NCBI RefSeq assembly: GCF_000974785.1
Contig: NZ_BBWV01000003.1
Span: 124,001-188,000, forward strand
From: Flavihumibacter petaseus NBRC 106054
GTDB taxonomy: Bacteria > Bacteroidota > Bacteroidia > Chitinophagales > Chitinophagaceae
DNA: 64,000 bases
Direction of reading: 5' to 3'
Numbering within the stretch: position 1 is the first letter of the stretch; every line of letters begins with the position of its first letter. Positions 8,170 through 16,680 of the stretch are shown here, one piece after another. The notes beneath the pieces are model-generated. The model made no database searches, had not been told where the DNA came from, and saw nothing but the letters and a program-made list of their open reading frames with translations. The position numbers were made by a program, and so were the translations under genes.

Positions 8170-10578
8170 ATGCGAAAGAAAAGTTTCATTGGAGTTTTGC
8201 CGATCTTATTCGCCCTCCCGCTGTTCGCCCAGCGCGGCGCCTCATCGCCCGCTGACTCAGCATGGCTGCATAACATCCCGGCCTCCAAAAGAAACCCGGC
8301 AGAAGTGCACCGGCTCATCGACCTGAGCAACCAGTACATCAACAAAGAAGGAGAAAATATAACCGACCTCGATATGGCCTGGCAACTTGCCGCTAAGGCC
8401 GGAAAACTCAGTCAACACCTGCAGTATGACGCTGGCTACCAGCAATCCCTCCAGGCCCTCTGCCTGACGCAGATCGAAAGAGGCGATAGCCGGTCCGCCT
8501 GGAAGCTCATCGAACAGGCCCAGGACTCTACCAAGGCGGAAATGCTCTACGCGTTACAGCGCTATTATTTCTACGGCGGACAAATCAGCCAAAGCCTCGA
8601 CAGTTCCATCCTGTGCCTGGAAAAAGCTGCCACCATAGCAAAATCGCACGGTTTTGTTGCTTTGGAATTTCATGTGCGCAGTGACCTGGCCACCAGGTAT
8701 ATCGACGCCCGGAAAAACGCCAGCTTTACCGAACAGCAAGCCCGCGTCGTTCAACTGCAAAAAAGCGTTTCATCCAGGGCGCTCCTCGGCCACTACGAAA
8801 ACGTCGCCCTGTATTTGTTTAACAATGGGGTGTACCGGCAGTCCCTCGACATGGCGTTAACCGGGCTGCGGCTTTCAGAAGACAACAAGGCGCTAAAAAC
8901 AGATTTAAGTACTGCAGCACTCTACAACCTGCTGGGTGTGATCCATTTTACTGAAAAGCAATACCAAAAGAGCATCGATGCGCTCACCAGGGCCTGGGAA
9001 ATCTACAAGGCGGCTGGTGAAACCAACAGGATCTGGAATGTTTGCGAATCAATGGTGTACGACTATATTTACCTGAAGGAGCCGGAAAAGGCACTAGAGA
9101 TCATCGAACGAACGCTACATGAAGTTGGCTATACCAACACGAACGAGGAAATCGCATACTTGCGGATCCTGTCGTACTTCCAGCAGAAAACGGGACAGGC
9201 CGTCCTGACAGAGCAGACCATCAACCGCCTGGTGACCCTGGTTGAAGAAACCGGGATCATCGACGCACAGCTGTACAACCGGATCGCCAACTTCTACCTG
9301 GAACGGAAGGCATTCAGTAAAGCACGTTACTACCTGGAGAAAGCAGTGGTGCAACCAGGCACCCCGCCCCACTTCCAGGCTTCCGTTAACCGGTCACTAT
9401 TCTTCCTCGACTCTGCTACCGGCAATTATCTTTCCGCCATTCAATACCTCCGCCGATCCCAACAGCTGGATGACTCCATGAATAACCTTGATAAGGAAAA
9501 ACAAATTCGCGGACTGCTGGTGCAATATGAAACGGAAAAGAAAGACCGGGACCTCCGCCTGAAAGAACAATCGATCACGCTGCTCTCCCGGCAAAGCGAA
9601 CTGCGCCAGAAAGACCTGGAACGCGCACGGCTTGAGCTGGATTATGAAACGCGCGACAAACAGCAGCAGCTCCAGATGGCCGGCATGGAAGCCAGGGCAA
9701 AAGACAAAAATATCCAGCTGCAGAAAAAGAATATCGAACTGCTGGAGAAAGATGGCCAGCTGCAGCGCAACAATCTCCAGCAGGCCAACATCACGCGCAA
9801 CCGCAGCGTTGCCGGGGCCGTGTTATTGCTCATTATCCTGCTGCTGGTATACAACAGTTACCGCCTGAAGAAAGCCGCCAGTGTTGAGCTGGACAAAAAG
9901 AATGGCAAACTCGAGCGGCTGATCAATGAAAAGGAACTGCTGCTCCGGGAAGTACACCACCGGGTAAAGAATAATTTGCAAACAGTGGTCAGTCTGCTGG
10001 AACTCCAGGCCGATTCGCTGAGCAGTGATGCCCTTGCCGCGATCCAGGCCAGCCAGAACCGGATCTATGCCACTTCACTGCTGCACCAAAAGCTCTACCA
10101 GGATGACACCATCTCGTCCGTCAACATGAGAAGCTACCTGCCGGAACTGGTTTGCCACCTGAAACAGGCTTTTCACGTGCGGAACGAAATTGAATTCACG
10201 GTGAACATCGATTCCATCGACCTGGATGTGTCCCAGGCGGTGCCGGTCGGCCTGATCGTAAATGAAGCCATTACCAACTCTATCAAATATGCGTTTCCGG
10301 ATGGTCACCCGCAGGCACGGATCAGCGTGTCGCTGGCGACCCATGCCAACGGAACAGCCCTGCTGGATATTGCCGATAACGGCATAGGGCTTCCCGCCGG
10401 TGTCGAAAATGGCACGACAGGTTTGGGACTCACCCTGGTAAAAGGACTTGCTGAAGACATCGATGGCGAACCCCATATTGCTTCGGTGAACGGAACAAAA
10501 GTGTCCGTCCGCTTTAAAACAATGGCACCGCTGGCAACCATCAACAATCCGTTAAATCCTTCAAATTTGCAGGCATGA
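8170..10578 (+). CDS. TPR-containing membrane sensor histidine kinase (HisKA_2 type)
   Basis: An 802-residue sensor with a signal peptide (residues 1-20, cut after LFAQ), a periplasmic array of TPR-like helical repeats to about residue 430, a long charged coiled coil (about 435-540), and one membrane helix near 550 (AGAVLLLIILLLVYNSY). The cytoplasmic part has the HisKA_2 box LREVHHRVKNNLQTV near residue 595, with the phospho-accepting His, and an HATPase domain with NEAITNSIKYAF (N box) and DIADNGIGLP and GLGLTLVKGL (G boxes). All catalytic boxes look intact. It overlaps the next gene by ATGA, so that regulator is its probable partner. Confidence 0.9.
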   Translation: MRKKSFIGVLPILFALPLFAQRGASSPADSAWLHNIPASKRNPAEVHRLIDLSNQYINKEGENITDLDMAWQLAAKAGKLSQHLQYDAGYQQSLQALCLTQIERGDSRSAWKLIEQAQDSTKAEMLYALQRYYFYGGQISQSLDSSILCLEKAATIAKSHGFVALEFHVRSDLATRYIDARKNASFTEQQARVVQLQKSVSSRALLGHYENVALYLFNNGVYRQSLDMALTGLRLSEDNKALKTDLSTAALYNLLGVIHFTEKQYQKSIDALTRAWEIYKAAGETNRIWNVCESMVYDYIYLKEPEKALEIIERTLHEVGYTNTNEEIAYLRILSYFQQKTGQAVLTEQTINRLVTLVEETGIIDAQLYNRIANFYLERKAFSKARYYLEKAVVQPGTPPHFQASVNRSLFFLDSATGNYLSAIQYLRRSQQLDDSMNNLDKEKQIRGLLVQYETEKKDRDLRLKEQSITLLSRQSELRQKDLERARLELDYETRDKQQQLQMAGMEARAKDKNIQLQKKNIELLEKDGQLQRNNLQQANITRNRSVAGAVLLLIILLLVYNSYRLKKAASVELDKKNGKLERLINEKELLLREVHHRVKNNLQTVVSLLELQADSLSSDALAAIQASQNRIYATSLLHQKLYQDDTISSVNMRSYLPELVCHLKQAFHVRNEIEFTVNIDSIDLDVSQAVPVGLIVNEAITNSIKYAFPDGHPQARISVSLATHANGTALLDIADNGIGLPAGVENGTTGLGLTLVKGLAEDIDGEPHIASVNGTKVSVRFKTMAPLATINNPLNPSNLQA

Positions 10579-11936
10579 AAAAGATCCTCATCGTGGAAGA
10601 CCAGTTCGTTGAGGCGGCTAACCTGGAGCGTATGCTGGTGAAAGCAGGCTATTCCGTTTGCGGAATTGCCCGTTCCGTAAAAGCAGCGCTGGATATCCTG
10701 AACTCCGTACGGCCCGATTTTGTGTTGCTGGATATCTACCTGAAAGGGGACCAGACCGGCATTGAGCTGGCTGGGATATTGAAAGAACAGGGTATCCCGT
10801 TTTTGTATTTATCTGCCAATTCCAATAAGTCCACACTCGATGCAGCCAAGGCAACACGCCCATACGGCTTCCTGGTAAAACCTTTTCGCGAACAGGACGT
10901 GCTGGCCATGATGGAGATCGCAGCCTACCAGCAGGAGAACCGGCATCAGCCTGCAGCAATAGGAGGATCGCCGGAAACTCAGGTTGCAGACATTGTCGGC
11001 GGGAGTGAAGCGCTGCAACAAACCCTCCGGCTCACAGGCATTGTTGCGCCTTCCGATACCACGGTGCTCATCCTCGGGGAAAGCGGAACTGGTAAGGAAA
11101 AAATAGCATCCGCCCTTCACCTGTTGTCCCGCAGAAAAAACAACCCGTTCATTAAAGTGAATTGCGCTGCCATGCCGGCATCACTGGTTGAATCCATCCT
11201 GTTCGGTCATGAAAAAGGAGCATTCACCGGGGCCACCAGCCGGGCGATCGGCAAATTCGAACAGGCACATGGTGGCACCATCTTCCTCGATGAGATCGGT
11301 GAAATGTTACCGGAGGTTCAGGTGAAGATCCTCCGCGTATTGCAGGAAAAAGAGATCGAACGGATCGGGGGAAGAGAACTGATCAAAACGGATGTGCGGG
11401 TGATCGCTGCAACGAACCGTAACCTGGAAACGGAAGTAGCGGAAGGAAGATTCCGGATGGACCTTTATTACCGGCTCAACGTTTTCCCGATCCAGGTAGC
11501 ACCATTGCGGGAAAGGAAGCAGGATATCATCGCGCTCACGGAACATTTCATCCGGCAATATTGCCAGATCGAAGGCCGGGAACCCATCCAGCTTCAGCCT
11601 GCACTCCGTGAGAAGCTGCTGGGCTGGCACTGGCCCGGCAATATCCGGGAACTTGAAAATGTCGTCAAAAGAATTGTGTTGCTGGGTGCTGAATCCGGAA
11701 GCGACTTCATTCATTATTCCGGGAACAATATCGCCCCGGTTGCCGCGTCACAAACCCTGCAGGAGAACGAGAGAGCCTATATCATATCCACGCTGAAGCA
11801 ATGTAACGGGAAGATCAGTGGCGCTGGTGGCGCTGCGCAACTCCTGAACCTGCCTGCCAGCACACTGGAATCAAAAATGAAAAAACTCGGCATAACGAAG
11901 GAAGATTATGCACCGGCCACGGGATCAGGCAACTAA
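10575..11936 (+). CDS. Sigma-54-dependent response regulator (NtrC family)
   Basis: A 453-residue regulator in three parts. The receiver domain (1-120) has the acidic pocket E8/D9, phospho-acceptor D53 in VLLDIYLKG and Lys102 in LVKPF. The AAA+ domain has Walker A GESGTGKE at 168-175, the sigma-54 contact loop GAFTGA at 215-220 and Walker B IFLDE near 236-240. A Fis-type helix-turn-helix lies at the C-terminus ([19 protein letters not shown]). It should activate sigma-54 promoters when phosphorylated by the upstream kinase. No obvious -24/-12 promoter was recognised close by. Its 3' end overlaps the convergent AraC gene by 12 bases. Confidence 0.92.
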   Translation: MKKILIVEDQFVEAANLERMLVKAGYSVCGIARSVKAALDILNSVRPDFVLLDIYLKGDQTGIELAGILKEQGIPFLYLSANSNKSTLDAAKATRPYGFLVKPFREQDVLAMMEIAAYQQENRHQPAAIGGSPETQVADIVGGSEALQQTLRLTGIVAPSDTTVLILGESGTGKEKIASALHLLSRRKNNPFIKVNCAAMPASLVESILFGHEKGAFTGATSRAIGKFEQAHGGTIFLDEIGEMLPEVQVKILRVLQEKEIERIGGRELIKTDVRVIAATNRNLETEVAEGRFRMDLYYRLNVFPIQVAPLRERKQDIIALTEHFIRQYCQIEGREPIQLQPALREKLLGWHWPGNIRELENVVKRIVLLGAESGSDFIHYSGNNIAPVAASQTLQENERAYIISTLKQCNGKISGAGGAAQLLNLPASTLESKMKKLGITKEDYAPATGSGN

Positions 11937-12791
11937 TGTTTTCAGCCGCAGGTCTGAAGGAGAATTGCCAAAGTATGATTTAAACGCACGGGAGAAATGT
12001 GCCAGGTTTTCGAATCCCATCGTATAACAGATATGCGTAACCGTCATGTTGGTGCTGTACAACAATTCCTTTGCTTTTTCCAACCGCCGCTGCCGGATCC
12101 ACCGCGAAGGTGGCATGTTGTAAATCGCGAGAAAATCCCTCCTGAAGCTCGATACACTTCTTCCGGCCAGGCGCGCAAGCTGTGTCAACGAAACCGCCGC
12201 CATAATATTTTCTTCCACGATGGCAGTGATATCGGGTCGGTAATGTTCCCTGATGTCCAGCAGCTGACTGAATAAGGCCTGGTGCGATTGTGACAGGCAA
12301 AACAACAACTCCAGCAGTTTGATCCTTACCAGGCCGGCGGTCAGTACTTCATGGTCAATAAAATATGGCATCAGCGAACGCATGCAGTTCAGGGCGGTCA
12401 AAGCCGGTTTACAAATTTCAATCACACCACTGTTTACCCCGTTTGAAGTAGTGATGGAAGCGAGTTTAGTGAACTCCATCAGTGTTTCTTTCCTCACTGT
12501 CATCACGACGCATGCCGCACCGGTATCTGCGGCACTGGCCTGGTATTGCAGCAGGACGTTCTTCCTGATGCCGGCCAACTGCCCTTTCCGTGCTTCAAAT
12601 TGCTGGTCACCAAAACGGAACATAAAACTTCCTTCCACTACATAAATGAGCACATTACCGGTTACCAGCACGAGATCTTCCCGGCAGTCCGCATGGCTGA
12701 CCCACTGTACGGGCAGCGCGGGAGTGGGCTGAAACGTGGCGGCAATGGCGTCTTTTAATTTTCGGTGCTGCGTGGACGTTAGCATAAGCAT
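11925..12791 (-). CDS. AraC family transcriptional regulator
   Basis: A 288-residue regulator with an N-terminal cupin-like sensor half and a C-terminal AraC double helix-turn-helix (from about SLTQLARLAGRSVSSFRRDF to TVTHICYTMGFENLAHFSRA and YFGNSPSDLR). Two Met codons (12791 and 12785) sit in MLML; an upstream reading to 12851 adds residues without the look of a domain, so 12791 is used. It is divergent from the cyclase gene, and two near-identical 16-bp palindromes lie between them. Effector unknown. Confidence 0.85.
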   Translation of the reverse strand: MLMLTSTQHRKLKDAIAATFQPTPALPVQWVSHADCREDLVLVTGNVLIYVVEGSFMFRFGDQQFEARKGQLAGIRKNVLLQYQASAADTGAACVVMTVRKETLMEFTKLASITTSNGVNSGVIEICKPALTALNCMRSLMPYFIDHEVLTAGLVRIKLLELLFCLSQSHQALFSQLLDIREHYRPDITAIVEENIMAAVSLTQLARLAGRSVSSFRRDFLAIYNMPPSRWIRQRRLEKAKELLYSTNMTVTHICYTMGFENLAHFSRAFKSYFGNSPSDLRLKTLVA

Positions 12792-12880
12792 GATTTTTCT
12801 GGAAATTCGCTTTCCCAAACCCGTGCCGATTTCTAAAAGACAGTTTCTCAATGCCCTATGGCTGATGATTTTTTGGCTTG

Positions 12881-12928
12881 TCCCGGTATTTCGGGAATAC
12901 CCCTGTTTTCAGTCCCGATATATCGGGA
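12881..12928. promoter_or_regulatory. Tandem 16-bp palindromes, candidate operator pair
   Basis: TCCCGATATATCGGGA at 12913-12928 is a perfect palindrome. TCCCGGTATTTCGGGA at 12881-12896 is the same element with two changes. Their start-to-start distance is 32 bp, about three helical turns, so bound dimers would lie on one face of the DNA. They occupy the divergent region between the AraC gene and the cyclase gene, which suggests dimeric operators for one or both. AraC proteins usually bind direct repeats, so another dimeric regulator is equally possible. Confidence 0.5.
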
Positions 12929-12996
12929 TTGATTTGATCAATTTATTTGGATGACCCGGTCAAACGTGAGCCTCACCACGGTGATAATATTGGTGC

Positions 12997-14193
12997 ATGA
13001 CTATCCATACTGCTCCCTACGCTATTTCCCTGGTGCTGACAGCTTGCAGCCTCTTGCTTTTTGTTTGCTGCAGTACGTTTTACGAAATGACAAAAGTGGT
13101 CGGCGACCGTTGGTTCGAAAAAATCGTGCTCGGAAAGTATCGGCATCCCCACGTCGAGGAACGGATTTTTATGTTTGTTGACCTGACAGATTCAACCAGG
13201 CTTTCCCACCAGCTGGGTGCCCGGAAATTCAGCCGGCTGTTAAAGGACTTTTTCCTGGAGATGGACCGTGTAACGCGGCGTTATGGTGGCGAAGTGTACC
13301 AGTATGCCGGCGACGAAGTCATTATTCACTGGCCTGCTTCCGCACGGCATTATGATGCCGCTGTGAACAGCTTTGCCGCCTTCTATCGCAGGATTGAAGC
13401 AAGACAACATTCTTATCATTCCCGGTATGGCACCGTTCCCCGTTTCAAAGCCGGGATGCATAGCGGAGAGATCGTCGCCACCTGGGTAGGCAGATCAAAA
13501 AGAGAAATCCTTTACCAGGGCGAAGTGCTGAACATCGCGGCGCGCATCGCTGAACTCGCCAAACATCTATCCTTTCCCCTGCTGGTGTCCCGCGCAATTG
13601 CGGACGGACTTTCACCTGGGGGAAAAGCGCGGTTGCACTATGGTGGAGCGTATGCTGTAAAAGGCCTGGACAATTTGCTGCCGGTGTATGTAGCACTTTG
13701 CGAAAATCCTGAACGAAATAATCAACAGAATCGGCTTTTACAGGAAAATCAAAGCGAGGCGATTGTTACAGATTTGTGTTGTCAATCAAACAATACAATC
13801 ATGAACATAACACTCAAAGCGGCCATGGATGCCGCACAACAGGCACAGGTAAAGGCAAGGGAAATCAATGTGGCCGCCAATATTGTCGTGCTCGATACGG
13901 CAGGTTACCTGAAGTATTTTGAACGCATGGACAATGCCTACCTGGGCTCCATAGATATCGCGATTCAGAAAGCTAAAACAGCTATGTTGTTCCGGATGCC
14001 TTCGGAAGCAGTAGGAGAGTTCCTGAAACCTCAGGCTGCTGCCTATGGACTGGAAAATACCAACGGCGGACTGGTCGGCTTTCCGGGAGCAAAGCCCATC
14101 GTAAGCGATTCCCGGATCATCGGGTATATCGGTGTATCGGGTGGCGCACCTGCCCAGGATGCCGAGATCGCTTCAGCAGGCAGCGCACTCTAA
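12997..14193 (+). CDS. Class III nucleotidyl cyclase reading in frame into a GlcG/HbpS domain
   Basis: One 398-residue frame. Residues about 8-30 form a single hydrophobic helix. Residues about 55-235 are a class III adenylate/guanylate cyclase domain: metal-binding Asp in MFVDLTDSTR and YAGDEVIIHW, and the transition-state Asn/Arg pair in LNIAARIAEL. The usual Lys before GD is a Gln (YQYAGDE), as I recall in a Bacteroidota cyclase subgroup. That subgroup normally has several N-terminal helices; only the last seems present. Residues about 269-398 are a GlcG/HbpS-like domain (NIVVLDTAGYLKYFERMD and IGYIGVSGGAPAQDAEIA). The linker 240-268 is low-complexity and looks like intergenic DNA without a stop, so two separate genes remain possible. 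Confidence 0.7.
   Translation: MTIHTAPYAISLVLTACSLLLFVCCSTFYEMTKVVGDRWFEKIVLGKYRHPHVEERIFMFVDLTDSTRLSHQLGARKFSRLLKDFFLEMDRVTRRYGGEVYQYAGDEVIIHWPASARHYDAAVNSFAAFYRRIEARQHSYHSRYGTVPRFKAGMHSGEIVATWVGRSKREILYQGEVLNIAARIAELAKHLSFPLLVSRAIADGLSPGGKARLHYGGAYAVKGLDNLLPVYVALCENPERNNQQNRLLQENQSEAIVTDLCCQSNNTIMNITLKAAMDAAQQAQVKAREINVAANIVVLDTAGYLKYFERMDNAYLGSIDIAIQKAKTAMLFRMPSEAVGEFLKPQAAAYGLENTNGGLVGFPGAKPIVSDSRIIGYIGVSGGAPAQDAEIASAGSAL
13801..14193 (+). other. Alternative independent start for the GlcG/HbpS domain
   Basis: ATG at 13801 begins MNITLKAAMDAAQQAQ, the usual start of stand-alone GlcG/HbpS family proteins (haem- or glycolate-associated, about 130-160 residues). The frame from here is 130 residues, a complete domain. 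If translation starts here, the gene is the first of a pair with the SDR 34 bases downstream, and the cyclase frame runs on only because no stop codon occurs. Confidence 0.5.
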
Positions 14194-14227
14194 GGCAGGT
14201 AATTTATTCACTATTCAATTTAATATT

Positions 14228-15037
14228 ATGGCAAGCAAAAAAATCCTTATTACCGGCGCAGGTTCCGGTTTCGGTGAAGGCACAGCAATTGGACTCGCTA
14301 AGCTGGGGCACAAGGTAATTGCAGGGGTGCAGATCTCACCCCAGGTTACCGCCCTGCGTCAGAAAGTGGCAGAACTGGGATTGACAGATAATCTCCGGGT
14401 AGAAAAACTGGATATTCTTGATCCCTATGATGTCAGCTATGCGCTCACATGGGATGTGGATATCCTGTTCAGCAACGCTGGTATCGGTGAGGCAGGACCA
14501 GTATTTGAAATCCCTGTTGACCTGGTGCGGAGAAATTTTGAAACCAATGTATTTGCACCCCTGGCACTCGCGCAGCGTTTTATTGCCGGGTGGATCAAGG
14601 AGAAAAGAAAAGGCAAAGTGGTATTCACCTCTTCCATGGGCGGATTGTTTACGCCGGATGGCTACGGGATCTATGTGTCCACCAAACATGCACTGGAAGC
14701 AATTGCCGAAGCACTGTCGTCTGAGCTGAAAAAATACAATATCCAGATCCAGACGATCAACCCGGGTGCTTATCTCACCGGTTACAATGAAACCATGGCC
14801 GACAATCCATTCCGCTGGCTGGATGACAGCAAGAACTTCACCAAGCGCGCGGAAATGAAAGCCACATTTGATGCGCTGCTGGGAACGCCACAGGGCCGAC
14901 TGGATCCCCGCGAAATGATTGATGCGATGATCAGTATCGTGCCGTCGGACAAGGGCAAGTTCAGGAATGTGGTGCCGCAGTTTGTAGAAGATATGCTTAA
15001 GGAGCATCAGTTGAAAGCCTGGGATGTTACTATCTGA
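14228..15037 (+). CDS. SDR family oxidoreductase
   Basis: A 269-residue classical short-chain dehydrogenase/reductase. It has the nucleotide motif TGAGSGFG at residues 9-16, NAG at 83-85, catalytic Ser at TSSMGG (about 135-136) and the active pair Y149 and K153 in YVSTKHALEA. The start is set at MASKKILITG because the longer frame overlaps the upstream gene without family similarity. Substrate is unknown. It follows the GlcG/HbpS domain by 34 bases and ends at a hairpin terminator. Confidence 0.87.
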   Translation: MASKKILITGAGSGFGEGTAIGLAKLGHKVIAGVQISPQVTALRQKVAELGLTDNLRVEKLDILDPYDVSYALTWDVDILFSNAGIGEAGPVFEIPVDLVRRNFETNVFAPLALAQRFIAGWIKEKRKGKVVFTSSMGGLFTPDGYGIYVSTKHALEAIAEALSSELKKYNIQIQTINPGAYLTGYNETMADNPFRWLDDSKNFTKRAEMKATFDALLGTPQGRLDPREMIDAMISIVPSDKGKFRNVVPQFVEDMLKEHQLKAWDVTI

Positions 15038-15050
15038 CAGCTGGTTCACC

Positions 15051-15089
15051 AATTCCCGGTTGCGGTTGCAGACCGGGAATTACTTTTTT
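15051..15089 (+). terminator. Rho-independent terminator after the SDR gene
   Basis: A perfect 10-bp stem, AATTCCCGGT at 15051-15060 and ACCGGGAATT at 15072-15081, with an 11-base loop, is followed by a run of six T. It lies 14 bases after the SDR stop and before the next start at 15105. Confidence 0.85.
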
Positions 15090-15104
15090 CATGCTTTTAA
15101 CCGC

Positions 15105-15746
15105 ATGCATCTTTTTCTGTTCGGCCTGATAGGTATTGTTTGTACTGCCAGTGCCCAGCCGGACCAACCGCCAGTTTTCACTTGGATGTTTCCGGGAATC
15201 AATTACAAGCCGGATGCCAAAACAGCTTACTGGGCGCAATATGGTGTTAGTCCGCCGTTACACCTGCAGGCTTTGTACCTGCAGGCCTATATCAAAACGG
15301 GCAAACATGTTATCCTTAATCCCGCCTACCTATACCTGAACAACAAACCGCCGGGTCAACCCCGGTTGCAGGAGCATACCCTGATGAATGCTGTGATTGT
15401 TTATTTCCCGGTACACCGGCTGGTGGTCGATGACCGGAATATGATCTGGAATCGTTTTCGCCGGTACGGTAAGGATCTGCACTTTTACCGCAACCGGCTG
15501 CGCGTCAGCTGGCCAATACCAAACAGGGCTGTTCAGCTCAAACCCTACCTGTTTGATGAGCTGACTTTCTCGTTTACTGAAGGCAGCTTTACAAGAAACC
15601 GGGTAGCAGCGGGTCTGGTCATTAAACCGGCAAGATGGTTTCAGTTGGAAGTGACCTGGCTGCGGGAATATAACCGGTACTACAACAATGTTAACCTGTT
15701 ATTTGTCATGACGACCATAGAACTTGGCGAAAACCGGCATTTATAA
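15105..15746 (+). CDS. DUF2490-like exported protein
   Basis: A 213-residue protein with a signal peptide (MHLFLFGLIGIVCTASAQ). A longer frame from 15024 reads through the terminator and the SDR end, so the start is placed at 15105. The rest shows alternating beta strands with aromatic ends, such as HRLVVDDRNMIWNRFR and WFQLEVTWLREYNRYY, as in the DUF2490 family of small outer-membrane-barrel-like proteins. Function unknown. Confidence 0.6.
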   Translation: MHLFLFGLIGIVCTASAQPDQPPVFTWMFPGINYKPDAKTAYWAQYGVSPPLHLQALYLQAYIKTGKHVILNPAYLYLNNKPPGQPRLQEHTLMNAVIVYFPVHRLVVDDRNMIWNRFRRYGKDLHFYRNRLRVSWPIPNRAVQLKPYLFDELTFSFTEGSFTRNRVAAGLVIKPARWFQLEVTWLREYNRYYNNVNLLFVMTTIELGENRHL

Positions 15747-15778
15747 CTACAGCCTATTCAATCAGCAAATAAAATACC

Positions 15779-16192
15779 ATGGAAAAGAGACATCCTTTGC
15801 CTCCATTCACTTTGGAGACAGCTATCGAGAAAATTCAACTGGCCGAAGATGCCTGGAACAGCCGCAATCCGGAAAGAGTGGCGTTGGCGTATACGATCGA
15901 CAGTGAGTGGCGTAACCGGACGCAGTTTATCAACGGCAGGGCGGAGATCATCGGGTTCCTCACCGGAAAATGGGAAAAGGAACTGCATTACAAACTCAGG
16001 AAAGAGTATTGGGCGCATGCCGGCAACCGGATTGCCGTCAGGTTCGAATACGAATACCAAAATGAAGCCGGGAAATGGTTTCGGGCTTATGGTAATGAGA
16101 ACTGGGAGTTCAATGAAGATGGCCTGATGCAACGGCGGTTCGCCTGTATCAACGATGCCGAGATAACAGAAGGGGAGCGGAAATTCAAATAG
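15779..16192 (+). CDS. DUF1348 family NTF2-like protein
   Basis: A 137-residue cytoplasmic protein that closely follows the DUF1348 pattern: [20 protein letters not shown], then [33 protein letters not shown] and [17 protein letters not shown]. The family has the cone-shaped NTF2 fold and no proven reaction. It sits six bases before another NTF2-like gene, so the two are probably co-transcribed. Confidence 0.85.
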   Translation: MEKRHPLPPFTLETAIEKIQLAEDAWNSRNPERVALAYTIDSEWRNRTQFINGRAEIIGFLTGKWEKELHYKLRKEYWAHAGNRIAVRFEYEYQNEAGKWFRAYGNENWEFNEDGLMQRRFACINDAEITEGERKFK

Positions 16193-16197
16193 GTACG

Positions 16198-16662
16198 ATG
16201 AAAACGATAATACTGGTCATGATGATTACTGTGTTTACCGGTATTGGCCTGGAACAAGCCAAAACAAAAAAGGAGATTGTGCGGAATGCGTTTGATGCAT
16301 GGGCGGCAAACGGCACGAGTGATGTATTTGATTTGTTGTCGGATGAGTTGCACTGGCGGATCAACGGCAGTACCCCCTGGTCGAAGACCTATACCAGCAA
16401 ACAGCAGTTTATGGAGGAGGTGATTATTCCCTTGAATAAGAAGTTATCGGCAAAGATCAAACCGACTGTGCGTAGCATTTACCAGGATGGCAACACAGTT
16501 ATCGTAATCTGGGACGGGCAGGCCACCGCTTTGGATGGGCGGCCTTACCGTTCCACCTATTCCTGGAACATGACCTTCGACGGCGATAAAATTGTTCGTG
16601 TCGAAGCTTTTCTCGACACCCAGGAGTTCGGTGATATCATGCGCCGGATCAGGGTAGAATGA
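16198..16662 (+). CDS. Exported SnoaL-like (NTF2-fold) protein
   Basis: A 154-residue protein with an N-terminal hydrophobic signal (residues 1-18) and an NTF2/SnoaL-like domain: EIVRNAFDAWAANGTSDVF, LHWRINGSTPWS, VIVIWDGQATALDGRPY and a C-terminal FDGDKIVRVEAFLD. Proteins of this type bind small molecules or act as isomerases or cyclases; no function can be assigned. Five bases separate it from the upstream DUF1348 gene. Confidence 0.72.
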   Translation: MKTIILVMMITVFTGIGLEQAKTKKEIVRNAFDAWAANGTSDVFDLLSDELHWRINGSTPWSKTYTSKQQFMEEVIIPLNKKLSAKIKPTVRSIYQDGNTVIVIWDGQATALDGRPYRSTYSWNMTFDGDKIVRVEAFLDTQEFGDIMRRIRVE

Positions 16663-16680
16663 AATGGTTGGAATTATGTA

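Noticed and set aside
14336-15052. Antisense frame of 238 codons over the SDR gene
   Set aside because: The plus-strand SDR has all catalytic motifs; the antisense frame has none and crosses the terminator.
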